From: Oligoflexia bacterium
GTDB lineage: Bacteria > Bdellovibrionota > UBA1018 > CAIPTA01
Reading direction: 5' to 3'
DNA: 64,000 nt
Assembly (NCBI GenBank): GCA_023954355.1
Contig: JAMLID010000003.1
Location: forward strand, 1-64,000
The position numbers and the translations under genes are program-made. The number at the start of each line of letters is the position of its first letter. The first letter of the stretch is position 1. Shown piece after piece: positions 1 to 8,542 of the stretch. The notes under the pieces are model-generated. The model was given only the letters and a program-made list of their open reading frames with translations, ran no database searches and was not told where the DNA came from.

Positions 1-1
1 T

Positions 2-943
2 TTAGCCGGTGCGCTTTGTATGTTTTGGGGCTCCATGGCTACAACTTTTACTGCTCTATTCATTTCTAGGTTATTTGCCGGAATTTTTGGGGCAAATATT
101 TCAACTGCCACCGCTTATATAACTGACATTACCTCTTCGAAAGATCGAGCAAAAGGCATGGGAATCATCGGAGCAGGTTTTGGCCTCGGATTTATTTTTG
201 GTCCAGCAATAGGCGGGATTTTCTCAACCTATAGTTACTCTACCCCGCTCTTACTTGCTTCTATACTAGGAATTGCCAATTTCATTCTGGCTTTTTTCAT
301 TTTAGAAGAGTCTTTTTATCCAGAAAAAATGAAATCTGAGAGAAGAAAACTGTCTCTAAAAAACTTTCGCATGGCTTTACATAATCCAAAATCATCAAGC
401 CCTATTTTTTTATTTTTTCTCTCCACTTTATCGTTTACGCATGTAGAGGTTATTTTTGCTCTCTACGTTCTTCAAAAATTCAATTATAGCGCTCAAAATG
501 CAGGCTGGATTCTCGCTGCTATGGGTTTGATTGGAGCATTCTTACAAGGTGGAATGATTGGAAAACTTGTAAAACGATTTTCTGAGCTTCGCCTTATTAA
601 TACCGCTTTTATATTATTAACACTTTCGCTAGCGCTTTCGGCCTTTGCTGAATCAGGATTTTATTTTGTTCTTTGTTTACTCGGAATCGCTATAGCAAAT
701 GGAATACTTAATCCGTGCCTTTCTAGCACTTGTTCAAAAGCAATAGAGCCTGATAAAATTGGCTCTGTTATGGGTGTATATCAAAGTGCAGGCTCTTTAT
801 CTAGAATACTAGGACCACCAATCGCTGGTTTTTTATTTGACCACTCTTCTGCGCGGTCTCCAATTTTTTTATCTGCAACAATTGCAGCAACAGCTTTTCT
901 ATTTTCCTATTTACTAAGAGATAATTTGCGTGACGTTTCCTGA
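2..943 (+). CDS. MFS transporter, 5' end cut off by the window
   Basis: This is the C-terminal part (about 313 residues) of a major facilitator superfamily drug/metabolite antiporter. The reading frame is open to the first base, so the true start lies upstream. The visible part contains at least eight hydrophobic helices. It has the conserved cytoplasmic-loop pattern DRAKGMG followed by a glycine-rich helix (GAGFGLGFIFGPAIGG), typical of 12-helix H+-coupled antiporters of the DHA1/tetracycline type. A second, weaker repeat (LGIAIANGILNP) lies in the C-terminal half. Its 3' end overlaps the next gene by 14 bases, which suggests translational coupling. The substrate cannot be told from the sequence. 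Confidence 0.85.
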   Translation, partial: LAGALCMFWGSMATTFTALFISRLFAGIFGANISTATAYITDITSSKDRAKGMGIIGAGFGLGFIFGPAIGGIFSTYSYSTPLLLASILGIANFILAFFILEESFYPEKMKSERRKLSLKNFRMALHNPKSSSPIFLFFLSTLSFTHVEVIFALYVLQKFNYSAQNAGWILAAMGLIGAFLQGGMIGKLVKRFSELRLINTAFILLTLSLALSAFAESGFYFVLCLLGIAIANGILNPCLSSTCSKAIEPDKIGSVMGVYQSAGSLSRILGPPIAGFLFDHSSARSPIFLSATIAATAFLFSYLLRDNLRDVS

Positions 944-1943
944 ACTAGAGTTTTTAGAAGCAATTTTAGAAGAATATGAAAACTCTATTCGAATTCAAAC
1001 ACGTGCTAAAATTGACTTTCATGGAAAACACTTTCCCATTTATTCATTATCCATGGGAAATCCTAGTCCGACAGCCCCAACACTGGCTTTTGTAGGCGGC
1101 GTACATGGACAAGAAAAAATCGGATCACAAGTTGTACTCTCTTATTTAGCCACCTTTTTAGAATTAGCAAAATGGGACGAACTTACACAAAATATTTTAG
1201 AAAAAATACGCATCTGCTTTCTTCCTATTGTTAACCCCGTAGGCATGTTTTTAATTCGTAGAGGCAACGCCAATCGAGTAGATATTATGAGAAATTCCCC
1301 TCTCGATGCGATTGACTCAGCTTTACCCATGCTACAAGGGCAAAGATTTTCTCCCTACTTACCTTGGTATAGGGGAAAAAAAGGCGATCCACTAGAAATT
1401 GAAACTCAGGTATTGATTGATTTTATTAAAACAGAAGTTCTTCCCGCTAAAGCCTCTCTAGCGCTGGATTGCCACTCTGGTTATGGCACTGTAGATCGTT
1501 TGTGGTTCCCTTACTCTCATACAGCCAAACCTTTTCCACATTTAGCTGAAACTTTTGCGCTCAAGAATCTACTAGACTTAGCAAACCCAAATCATATTTA
1601 TCGTATGGAACCAACTACAAAAGGCTATGCCATAAGTGGAGATGTTTGGGATTTTCTTTATGAAGAACATAGAAAAACCTCAGACCATATATTTCTTCCC
1701 CTGACTTTAGAAATGGGATCTTGGCTGTGGCTCAAAAAAAATCCCTTACAAATATTTTCAAATATTGGTCTTTTTCATCCAATACATCTGCATCGCCACA
1801 AAAGAATATTACGTAGGCATTTATTTCTATTCGACTTCTTTACTAGAGCGGTGCTTTCAAGTAATTCGTGGGGTAAGCTTGAAGCTGCAGAAAAAGAAAC
1901 ATTGCATAAGCAAGCTCTTGATTATTGGTACTTTGAAGAATGA
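930..1943 (+). CDS. M14-like zinc carboxypeptidase / succinylglutamate desuccinylase-type hydrolase
   Basis: The 337-residue protein has the M14 metallopeptidase zinc site in order: His59-x-x-Glu62 in GGVHGQE, a substrate-binding Asn-Arg segment around residues 115-122 (NRVDIMRN), the third zinc ligand His182 in DCHSG, and the likely catalytic Glu261 in LEMGS. No signal peptide is visible, so a cytoplasmic amidase or peptidase acting on small peptides or N-acyl amino acids is most likely. The start is a GTG overlapping the MFS gene by 14 bases, and the stop overlaps the next ATG (ATGA). The three genes therefore look like one transcript. The family is clear; the substrate is unknown. Confidence 0.75.
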   Translation: MTFPELEFLEAILEEYENSIRIQTRAKIDFHGKHFPIYSLSMGNPSPTAPTLAFVGGVHGQEKIGSQVVLSYLATFLELAKWDELTQNILEKIRICFLPIVNPVGMFLIRRGNANRVDIMRNSPLDAIDSALPMLQGQRFSPYLPWYRGKKGDPLEIETQVLIDFIKTEVLPAKASLALDCHSGYGTVDRLWFPYSHTAKPFPHLAETFALKNLLDLANPNHIYRMEPTTKGYAISGDVWDFLYEEHRKTSDHIFLPLTLEMGSWLWLKKNPLQIFSNIGLFHPIHLHRHKRILRRHLFLFDFFTRAVLSSNSWGKLEAAEKETLHKQALDYWYFEE

Positions 1944-2695
1944 GAGAGTGGATTTTACTACGTGGCTTAATCCGCGAGTCTGCTCACTGGATGGGATTCG
2001 AAAAGCTTTTACAACAGTCTTATCCAAACGATAAAGTTCACTGCCTTGATCTACCGGGTACCGGAGAATACTTTCAGCTAACTAGTCCCAAAAAAGTTTC
2101 TGAATACGTAAATTTTTTAAAAGATAAGAGCTCACAAAATATAAAAGAGAAAATTATTATTGGAATCTCTTTTGGTGGGATGATTTCTATTGAATGGATA
2201 AACCAGTACCCAGATTTTTTTCATAAAGCCTTCATCATTAATAGTTCATTTTCTAATATCAGCCCGTTTTATCATCGCCTTAGACCAGATAATTATATCT
2301 CTATATTAAAATTGTTTCTTCAGCGAAGCATTCAAACGCAAGAAGAAACTATATTTAAAATGACTGTCAATTTGAAAAATAATAGTAATCAAATTGTTTC
2401 TGACTGGTTAAAAATTCAAGAGAAACACCCTGTTTCAAAAAAATCAGCATTCAACCAGCTTCTCGCATCAAGTAAGTACCGACTGCCTACGAACAAACCT
2501 CAAACACCAATAATTGTACTTGGAACAACGGCCGACAGATTAGTTCACTCTCAATGCTCACTTGAGTTTGCAAAAAAATGGGATTTAAAAAAATATATCC
2601 ACTCCGAAGCAGGGCACGACCTAAGCCTAGATGCCCCGGAGTGGATTTTAGAATGTATTAAGCGCGAAGTAAATTTAGAGAACCAAGACCATTAA
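1940..2695 (+). CDS. alpha/beta hydrolase (BioH-like size)
   Basis: The 251-residue protein has an alpha/beta-hydrolase layout: an early oxyanion-loop strand, LDLPGTGE near residue 36, and the nucleophile elbow G75-I-S77-F-G79. Late acidic (GTTADRLV) and histidine (EAGHDLSLDAPEW) segments complete a Ser-Asp-His triad. Length and lack of a signal peptide match small cytoplasmic esterases such as BioH or MenH, but nothing nearby points to biotin or menaquinone synthesis. The start codon overlaps the preceding stop (ATGA). The last 38 bases overlap, tail to tail, the end of the DUF1501 gene on the other strand. Confidence 0.75.
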   Translation: MREWILLRGLIRESAHWMGFEKLLQQSYPNDKVHCLDLPGTGEYFQLTSPKKVSEYVNFLKDKSSQNIKEKIIIGISFGGMISIEWINQYPDFFHKAFIINSSFSNISPFYHRLRPDNYISILKLFLQRSIQTQEETIFKMTVNLKNNSNQIVSDWLKIQEKHPVSKKSAFNQLLASSKYRLPTNKPQTPIIVLGTTADRLVHSQCSLEFAKKWDLKKYIHSEAGHDLSLDAPEWILECIKREVNLENQDH

Positions 2696-3977
2696 TACTA
2701 GTTTCTGCAAAAACACTAGTGACAACTGCGTTTCTAGCTAAACCGAATCTCTTTTCAAAAATTTCTGTTAAAAGAACTCTATAATCATAATCTACAGGTA
2801 TACATGATTGTTGAACTACTGCTGTTTTCTGCTCGTCAATTAAGTCAGCCATACGATTATCAAAGCCGTTTTTCATAATCACTTTTCCGCCCTGAATATT
2901 GCCTCCCAATACTAAAGCAATACCTCCTCTGCCATGATCACAACCTAAGCTACCATTTTCTACCATGCGGCGACCAAACTCACTCATTACCACTATAGTA
3001 GTTTTTTTCCATCGTCCGGCTGCCTTAATATCATCTACCAATCTCTTCAAGCTTTGCTCGAATTTTCCGCCTAAACCACTCCCTGGGCTCTCATTACCTA
3101 AAAATCTAGATTTTAGTGAAGAATGAAAATCCCATCCACCTACTGAAATCGTAGCAACTTTTGGATAAACTCCAGCACGAATCAAGCGAGAAAGCTCAGC
3201 CATATCTCTAAATGGAGCATCATTTAATGGAATACTTTTTACTTTTCCATGTACATCTTTAGATGTCGTACTAAAAGCTTGAGCTACATTACGAACGTGA
3301 GCATTAGCATGGTAGTTATTATTTAAACGCTCCTCTTTAGTTAAAACAGCAGTCACACCTGCTCCTGTTAGCATAGATAAAGATGCCGGATTTCTGTATT
3401 GGAAAACAAAATGATTACCAGTCAAGCTTCTTGGCATTGTCGCCTCGATTGCTGTTAAATCTGTTCCGCTTGTCCATGAAGCCGTCGCTGCTAATCGTTG
3501 AAAAAATCCCGTAGACAATCTTTTTTCGCTATGACCTCCTTCTATATAATCCATTTGGTTAAAGTGTGAGGTGGTCTCGTTTATTGATCCAATTCCATAG
3601 ATAAAAGATAGATCCTTTGAATCATAAAGTTGCTTTAAGTAACCCAAGGCTGGATTTAAGCCAAAGGCATAGTCACCCAAGCTACTTGCATCATACTTAA
3701 TGTTTGGTCTGACTTTTTCATATAAGTTACGTAATCTTGCATTTTTATTCGAAGGCGGCAACCACGATAAAGCATCTAAACCACCTCTACAAAAAACATA
3801 CACAAATGTGTGATCTGAACTTGAAGCTGCTAAAGCTTCTGGCAATAAGCCTTCAGCAACTCCAAACTGTTTGCCCAAGCTAGCTGGTACAGTAGCACTT
3901 GCTATAAATCCAAGCGCTGATAGTGTTGAGTACTTTAAAAAATTTCTTCGATTTAACCCATTATTCTGCTTATTCAT
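2658..3977 (-). CDS. DUF1501 family protein with Tat signal
   Basis: A 439-residue exported protein of the DUF1501 (sulfatase-like fold) family. A twin-arginine motif (R10-R11-N-F-L-K) precedes a hydrophobic stretch and an alanine-rich cleavage region, so export through Tat is expected. The family hallmark is seen near residue 345: CDHGRGGIALVLGG, preceded by VVMSEFGRR. A purine-rich ribosome site of six Gs lies just before the ATG. It is the last gene of a minus-strand unit tatA, anchored acidic protein, DUF1800, DUF1501, with only 34 bases to the DUF1800 gene. DUF1501 and DUF1800 genes are commonly adjacent in bacteria. The biochemical function of the pair is not established. Confidence 0.85.
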   Translation of the reverse strand: MNKQNNGLNRRNFLKYSTLSALGFIASATVPASLGKQFGVAEGLLPEALAASSSDHTFVYVFCRGGLDALSWLPPSNKNARLRNLYEKVRPNIKYDASSLGDYAFGLNPALGYLKQLYDSKDLSFIYGIGSINETTSHFNQMDYIEGGHSEKRLSTGFFQRLAATASWTSGTDLTAIEATMPRSLTGNHFVFQYRNPASLSMLTGAGVTAVLTKEERLNNNYHANAHVRNVAQAFSTTSKDVHGKVKSIPLNDAPFRDMAELSRLIRAGVYPKVATISVGGWDFHSSLKSRFLGNESPGSGLGGKFEQSLKRLVDDIKAAGRWKKTTIVVMSEFGRRMVENGSLGCDHGRGGIALVLGGNIQGGKVIMKNGFDNRMADLIDEQKTAVVQQSCIPVDYDYRVLLTEIFEKRFGLARNAVVTSVFAETSINGLGSLNLLRA

Positions 3978-4011
3978 ATATCCCCCCGATATTTTTCAAC
4001 TTACGTATTAT

Positions 4012-5766
4012 TTATTTTTTGTAAAAGTATCCAGAGCTAACAGACTGAACCACTATTGTACGAAGTGGTAATTTTTCTTTACCCAGCTTGTCTTCTTTAC
4101 CAGTAGTTAAGCCTAAGACTAGTTTATTTTTTAGAACAGAAGGATCAACCCCTGCAAAGACTGGCACAATATTTTTTGTTACCATATCGAATTGTCGATT
4201 TGCTTTATCTTGACTGCTTGATCCAGGCAAATTACTCACAAATTTTTCTAAAGCTAAATCTTTTTTGCCATTGAACGAAACTTGTAAGTATGGACTCGCT
4301 TTAAATGCGGCAGCGATACTTCCATTTACATATTGTGGAGAAGCCCAGTCTAAGAGTCCAACGGGATATCCTGTTGGAGGACCAAAAGAGTAAAGCTGAA
4401 AGCCCATGCTACTAGCCATGCTGTTTGATGTGCCAACCAAAAATTTTTCGTTTTCAATAAGCGCATATTTATTAGCAAAACCCAAAGCTCTTAGCATTGA
4501 AGATGTCCACTCAAATGGTGTTTTAAATCCAGCCATTAATGTATTAGGAGACCAAAACTCATCACTAACTAGATATGCCTCATACATTTTAGGAAGATTA
4601 CCTACAGTACCATAGGCAGCTACACACTTATTCACTAATGTCTGTGGCGGCTTAAATCCCATTAAATGAGCACCCAATTTTGTACATATATTTCTTTTTG
4701 TTAGTGGGTGCATTGCTAAGAGTTTTAAAAATCTTTCTGCCTCTTGCTGACCAGCTCCGATGGTAACTTTTCCAGAAACTGGCTGAAAAAGCTTATCAAA
4801 TACTTTTTTTCCAGTGTCGTTTCTCGCATCATTAAAGAAAAATGCTACTTGTCCACTACCGTCAGCTTTTGGTAGTTGCATATTCCAGCCAGTTAAAACT
4901 CTAGCTGCTTCGTATACTTCTTTTTGGTAATAAGCATAGACGGGGTTTCCATTAGCATCAAAATGATGAATCGGACCCGATCCTATAGTATGTAACTCGA
5001 TCACTTCACGACCGTAATTCTCGTTCACATCTGCTACTACAGCTCCACTTTTATTTACTATTTTTTTCGAGTTACGATTATTGTCTAAAAAAACATTCAT
5101 TGCAGGATGCTTTGCAGAAGCTAAAAGCATATCGTAAAAAGTTTTACAGGTATTTTTACGTAAAGCCAATTCGTAATCAGGACCAAACAAACGATTTAAA
5201 GATGATCCGTTTACAGCAACGTTAAAATGATTAAACCAAAAATCACTTAAGACTTCTCCAATATTATATCTTTGTACGGTAATTGCAGCGTGATGCTTAC
5301 GAGCAACCATTGCTTTAAATACCTCACCAGAATATTTTAAGTGTGGATGATAGTCTTGCAATGGATCAGCGGCCTTAGCCAACTCTCTATAAATTAACAT
5401 TCGCTGAGTCATATTTATACCATAAGTATTTGGATAAATATCTTCAGCTATTTTTACTGACCTACTATTAATATTATCTGCGACTTTCATGCTCTCACGT
5501 ATTTCAGCTGCTATAAATTTAGCCGTTGCTGGTCTACCTAAATATTTTTCAAATAATCTTACTGTATCGGTATTGTGATAACTTAATGGATTTAGCCCAT
5601 AACCTAAACGACTTGAACTACTCACCATTATCTTGTCCATCGGAGCATTGCTTTGAGCAATTTTATTTTCTAACCCTACAAGATCACTACAAGCAAAGCT
5701 ACTAACAGGCATGACCGACGAAACTAAAGAAACACCTAATAATATTTTTTTACACACTTTTCCCAT
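4012..5766 (-). CDS. DUF1800 family exported protein
   Basis: A 584-residue protein with a Sec-type signal peptide (basic start, hydrophobic core, SSFA cleavage region followed by Cys). Family marks of DUF1800 are present: LSDFWFNHFNV, an ELHTIGSG segment and the TGWN motif before a C-terminal helical part. A run of seven Gs before the ATG serves as ribosome site. It precedes the DUF1501 gene, its usual partner. The Cys directly after the putative cleavage site (FAC) could make it a lipoprotein, but the lipobox is imperfect. Function unknown; the pairing suggests a shared periplasmic or surface role. Confidence 0.85.
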   Translation of the reverse strand: MGKVCKKILLGVSLVSSVMPVSSFACSDLVGLENKIAQSNAPMDKIMVSSSSRLGYGLNPLSYHNTDTVRLFEKYLGRPATAKFIAAEIRESMKVADNINSRSVKIAEDIYPNTYGINMTQRMLIYRELAKAADPLQDYHPHLKYSGEVFKAMVARKHHAAITVQRYNIGEVLSDFWFNHFNVAVNGSSLNRLFGPDYELALRKNTCKTFYDMLLASAKHPAMNVFLDNNRNSKKIVNKSGAVVADVNENYGREVIELHTIGSGPIHHFDANGNPVYAYYQKEVYEAARVLTGWNMQLPKADGSGQVAFFFNDARNDTGKKVFDKLFQPVSGKVTIGAGQQEAERFLKLLAMHPLTKRNICTKLGAHLMGFKPPQTLVNKCVAAYGTVGNLPKMYEAYLVSDEFWSPNTLMAGFKTPFEWTSSMLRALGFANKYALIENEKFLVGTSNSMASSMGFQLYSFGPPTGYPVGLLDWASPQYVNGSIAAAFKASPYLQVSFNGKKDLALEKFVSNLPGSSSQDKANRQFDMVTKNIVPVFAGVDPSVLKNKLVLGLTTGKEDKLGKEKLPLRTIVVQSVSSGYFYKK

Positions 5767-5805
5767 ATTTCCCCCCCAACGAACTAAATACCGATCCCTT
5801 TAAAC

Positions 5806-6231
5806 CTAAATTTCTTCTGTGTTTTCGATTTGTTCAATTTCTTGATTTGCTAGTGCAGAGGAATCAACTTCAGGATTCCTCTCTGCACTAGATTGTGCTT
5901 CAACTAAATCTACACCTGCTGGAACTTGCTCAACATCCATATAGTTAGCTCTGTCATCAGCAAATGCTTGATTTTGTTCTTGCATTACTTTTTCTATTTC
6001 TTGTTTTTTTTCAAAACTTAACGACTCACCAAGTTCATATTCTGACTTTTTAACAACATCTACCTCTGGTCGCTCTTCTAATTGATTAGCAGGTTCGACT
6101 TGGCTAATTTTATTTGAATCTATTTGATTCACGTCTGAGTTCTTCTTATTAAAGAAATAGAACCCTATCCCTAAAACAAATAAACACGCACAAGCCACCA
6201 ATTTTAAATATTTTTTATTTATAAAACGCAC
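5806..6231 (-). CDS. small membrane-anchored acidic protein, unknown function
   Basis: The predicted protein (141 residues) has a basic N-terminus, one hydrophobic segment (LVACACLFVLGIGFYFF) and then about 110 hydrophilic residues very rich in Glu, Gln, Asp and Ser, with no fold I recognise. This is a single-pass anchor with a disordered acidic tail outside the membrane. I chose the GTG at 6231 because a GGTGGGGG ribosome site stands just before it. Another in-frame GTG at 6255 would add eight residues but lacks such a site. It lies between tatA and the DUF1800 gene, so it may belong to the same export unit. Confidence 0.6.
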   Translation of the reverse strand: MRFINKKYLKLVACACLFVLGIGFYFFNKKNSDVNQIDSNKISQVEPANQLEERPEVDVVKKSEYELGESLSFEKKQEIEKVMQEQNQAFADDRANYMDVEQVPAGVDLVEAQSSAERNPEVDSSALANQEIEQIENTEEI

Positions 6232-6264
6232 ACAACCCCCACCTACTACTATCACCAGTTACAA

Positions 6265-6456
6265 CTATACTCTTTCTTCTTGGCTTACTTCTTTGCGCTT
6301 TTCTGCTAAAGAACCCTCGTCACCAACTCCACCGAGGCCGTCTTTAAACGCTTTCATTCCCTTGCCCACCGAGGCACCTAATTCAGGCAATCTCTTTGCT
6401 CCAAAGAGTAAAACTACTATTGCCACTATTAATAAATGACCAATACTTATTCCCAC
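6265..6456 (-). CDS. tatA: Sec-independent translocase subunit TatA/TatE
   Basis: A 63-residue protein with the exact TatA plan: a short N-terminal membrane helix (HLLIVAIVVLLF), the FGAKRLPELG hinge, an amphipathic helix (VGKGMKAFKDG) and a charged tail. TatA forms the pore-like part of the twin-arginine translocase. The start is GTG, preceded by GGGGAG. It is the first gene of the minus-strand unit ending in a Tat-dependent DUF1501 protein. No tatB or tatC is adjacent, so it must work with Tat components encoded elsewhere. Confidence 0.9.
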   Translation of the reverse strand: MGISIGHLLIVAIVVLLFGAKRLPELGASVGKGMKAFKDGLGGVGDEGSLAEKRKEVSQEERV

Positions 6457-6556
6457 AGGCTCCCCCTTTTAAATTCCCTATACTTCTATTTTCTCAAATT
6501 CTTAGGAAAAAAAATCTGCTTCAAATGTGATTTTCAGACCACAGACCAATAAAAAG

Positions 6557-6584
6557 ACAGTAATTTCAATAACTTATTTACTGT
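6557..6584 (-). terminator. hairpin with T-tracts on both sides, probably the old ctaB operon terminator
   Basis: ACAGTAA (6557-6563) pairs with TTACTGT (6578-6584). On the minus strand it is followed by CTTTTT and on the plus strand by TTATTTTTTT, so it can act in both directions. Before the insertion sequence arrived it lay about 80 bases behind the ctaB stop, where a heme/oxidase operon terminator would be expected. The stem is only AT-rich, so strength is modest. Confidence 0.45.
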
Positions 6585-6600
6585 TATTTTTTTACGATTT

Positions 6601-6620
6601 GAGAATTCTTAAGAAGTCTC
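6601..6620. repeat. 20-bp imperfect palindrome
   Basis: GAGAATTCTTAAGAAGTCTC reads the same on both strands except for one mismatched pair. It lies in the 200-bp gap between tatA and the insertion sequence. It could be a binding site for a dimeric regulator, though no gene promoter is clearly attached to it. Nothing else readable was found in 6457-6556. Confidence 0.35.
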
Positions 6621-6663
6621 AACCAAAATTCATCTTAGATTTCAAGGGGTATAAAGAAAAGCT

Positions 6664-6672
6664 AACAATTTA
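6664..6672. repeat. target-site duplication, left copy
   Basis: AACAATTTA directly flanks the left end of the insertion sequence. The identical nine bases occur at the right end. Confidence 0.85.
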
Positions 6673-6695
6673 TAAACTGCCCCCGTTAAATGTTG
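6673..6695. repeat. IS left terminal inverted repeat
   Basis: A 23-bp end with core CTGCCCCCGTTAAATGTTG at 6677-6695. It matches the right end inverted with one difference (A/G at the fourth base). Confidence 0.88.
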
Positions 6696-6740
6696 ATGTA
6701 GAGAGCTAGGCGCAGGAATAAATATTGCGTTTAGTTGGGA

Positions 6741-7622
6741 ATGATAACTCCCAATTGTATTTCCTGTGATATGAATGAAATATCCAGCACAAAAGTCGTC
6801 CGTAATGGACACTTTTTCCGAACAGCAGATTCTAAACGTATACAACGATACCGATGCCTTCACTGCAAATGCTCCTTCTCTAAGGCTACTTCTGATCTAT
6901 TCTATCGTCATAGAAAAAGAAGAAAACACCATCTGCTGACAGGGCTCCTATGCTCTGGTGTTTCACAAAGAAGAGCCGCTAAACTCTTAAATATAGACCC
7001 AAAAACTGTTGCTAGAAAATTTCATCTTCTTGCCCTAAAAGCTCAATACTCATTTCGAAGCAAAAATCTAATGCACAAAAAAGCCGAACGTATTGAGTTT
7101 GATGATTTAGAAACTTTTGAACACTCAAAATGTAAACCGCTTTCTGTAACTCTAGTGGTAGAATCAAAAACACGTAGAATTTTAGAGGTTGCCGTTAGTT
7201 CTATGCCTGCAAAGGGACTTTTAGCGAAGAAAGCAAGGCAGCGTTATGGTTTACGTAAAGACCAAAGAGCCCAAGGTCGTCGTTATGTTTTCTCGCGTCT
7301 TAAGGATCTTGTAGAAGAAAGGGTTAAAATTAAATCCGATAGCAATCCACACTATCGAATGGAAGTGGAGAAGTTTTTCCCTCTCGCTCTATATACACAG
7401 GTTTTAGGAAAAAGAGGCTCACTCGGAGGACAAGGCGAGTTAAAAAAAGTACGCTTTGATCCACTCTTTAGCCTAAACCACACTTGCGCTAAGTTTCGAG
7501 CAGATATTAATCGATTGATTCGTAAAACCTGGTGCACGACCAAGATGCAGCGAGGTTTATATGACCATCTCATCCTATATGCTGATTATCACAACAGAAA
7601 TCTTCCATCTCCTCACTACTAG
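6741..7622 (+). CDS. IS1-like transposase, single reading frame
   Basis: The 293-residue transposase starts with a zinc ribbon (two CxxC pairs, at about residues 6-9 and 39-42), like the IS1 InsA N-terminus. A helix-turn-helix follows (VSQRRAAKLLNIDPKTVARKF). The catalytic part has Asp pairs near residue 121 (EFDD) and an SD motif near 199, both plausible DDE acids. Where IS1 has its final Glu before the LTLRTR-like helix, this protein reads LNHTCAKFR, so I cannot place the third acid with confidence. The ATG at 6741 was chosen over a TTG six bases upstream. The stop touches the right inverted repeat. The gene looks undamaged. Confidence 0.85.
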   Translation: MITPNCISCDMNEISSTKVVRNGHFFRTADSKRIQRYRCLHCKCSFSKATSDLFYRHRKRRKHHLLTGLLCSGVSQRRAAKLLNIDPKTVARKFHLLALKAQYSFRSKNLMHKKAERIEFDDLETFEHSKCKPLSVTLVVESKTRRILEVAVSSMPAKGLLAKKARQRYGLRKDQRAQGRRYVFSRLKDLVEERVKIKSDSNPHYRMEVEKFFPLALYTQVLGKRGSLGGQGELKKVRFDPLFSLNHTCAKFRADINRLIRKTWCTTKMQRGLYDHLILYADYHNRNLPSPHY

Positions 7623-7645
7623 CAACATTTAACGGGGGCAGCTTA
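7623..7645. repeat. IS right terminal inverted repeat
   Basis: The inverted partner of the left end; 22 of 23 bases match. Confidence 0.88.
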
Positions 7646-7654
7646 AACAATTTA
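7646..7654. repeat. target-site duplication, right copy, containing the ctaB stop
   Basis: AACAATTTA repeats the left flank. Its last three bases, read on the minus strand, are the TAA stop codon of ctaB. Confidence 0.85.
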
Positions 7655-8542
7655 AGCTAAAAATCGATCTAGAGGGATCGCTAAAAAGAGAAGAAACAAA
7701 TATAGAATCGATATCCAAAAAAGTTTTTTTGAATCTTCTTTTTTCTCAGTTCGTAAATACTGAAATGTTTTCCAAAGATAACCTATACCTAAAAATAATG
7801 CCGCCACTAAATAGCAGAGCCCAAGCTGCTCTAAAAAATAAGGAGCAAAGCTAAGAGCAACAACTAAGAAGGTATAAGCAATAATCTCTTTTCTTGTTCT
7901 ACTATCTCCATGTGTGACTGGTAGCATTGGTACATTCACTCCCGCATAATCATCCTTCACAGCAATTGCCAAAGCCCAAAAATGTGCGGGAGTCCAAAGA
8001 AAAACAAGCCAAAATAAAATCCACGCAAAAGAAGAAAGAGTGCCACTAGCGGCTGCCCAAGCGATAAGAGGTGCTGTAGAACCAGCGGCACCGCCGATTA
8101 CAATATTGTAAGGAGTTCTTCTTTTAAGCCACAAAGTATAAATACCTACATAAAAAGCAATCGTAAAAAAGCTCCAAAACGCTGCAAGTAAATTTGTGAA
8201 TATGAAAAAATATCCTATGGAAACAATACCTACGACCACACCAAAAATGGCTGCCTTTGCCGGGCTAATTTGCGCCATAGGTAATGGCCGTCTCTTTTTT
8301 GTTCTCTCCATTTGAGCATCAATATCTCGGTCAAAGTACATATTGAGGGCATTTGCTGAACCCGCTGTAAGTAGTATACCCACCATAACCATGACAAACT
8401 TAAGTGGCTCATTTAATAAAGAGCCCTCAACTACCAAAGCAGAAAAGCCCGTAAGCCCAAAAAGCAATATGATCGTTGGCTTCATTAATTGAAAATAAGC
8501 CCGAACTGTTTTTGACATTTCTATCGAATACCCAAGATTCAT
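7652..8542 (-). CDS. ctaB: protoheme IX farnesyltransferase (heme O synthase)
   Basis: CtaB attaches a farnesyl group to heme b, the first step to heme A for the oxidase encoded upstream. The 296-residue polytopic protein shows the UbiA-family site NALNMYFDRDIDAQMERTKKR (substrate-binding Asp pairs) and a second acidic loop near VKDDYAG. The frame is open further upstream, but the ATG at 8542 overlaps the ctaA stop (ATGA) and has GGTGGA nine bases before it, so I take it as the start. The stop codon sits inside the 9-bp target duplication of the neighbouring insertion sequence, so the protein end is unchanged. Confidence 0.92.
   Translation of the reverse strand: MNLGYSIEMSKTVRAYFQLMKPTIILLFGLTGFSALVVEGSLLNEPLKFVMVMVGILLTAGSANALNMYFDRDIDAQMERTKKRRPLPMAQISPAKAAIFGVVVGIVSIGYFFIFTNLLAAFWSFFTIAFYVGIYTLWLKRRTPYNIVIGGAAGSTAPLIAWAAASGTLSSFAWILFWLVFLWTPAHFWALAIAVKDDYAGVNVPMLPVTHGDSRTRKEIIAYTFLVVALSFAPYFLEQLGLCYLVAALFLGIGYLWKTFQYLRTEKKEDSKKLFWISILYLFLLFLAIPLDRFLA

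Larger units (their letters stand above)
6673..7645. mobile_element. complete IS1-like insertion sequence (973 bp)
   Basis: The element is bounded by 23-bp terminal inverted repeats, TAAACTGCCCCC... on the left (6673-6695) and TAAGCTGCCCCC... read inward on the right (7623-7645), with one mismatch. Perfect 9-bp duplications of AACAATTTA lie outside them. Repeat length and 9-bp duplication are those of the IS1 family. It carries one intact transposase gene filling almost the whole element; single-frame IS1 relatives are known. The near-perfect ends and duplication argue for a recent insertion. The right-hand duplication supplies the ctaB stop codon. Confidence 0.9.
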
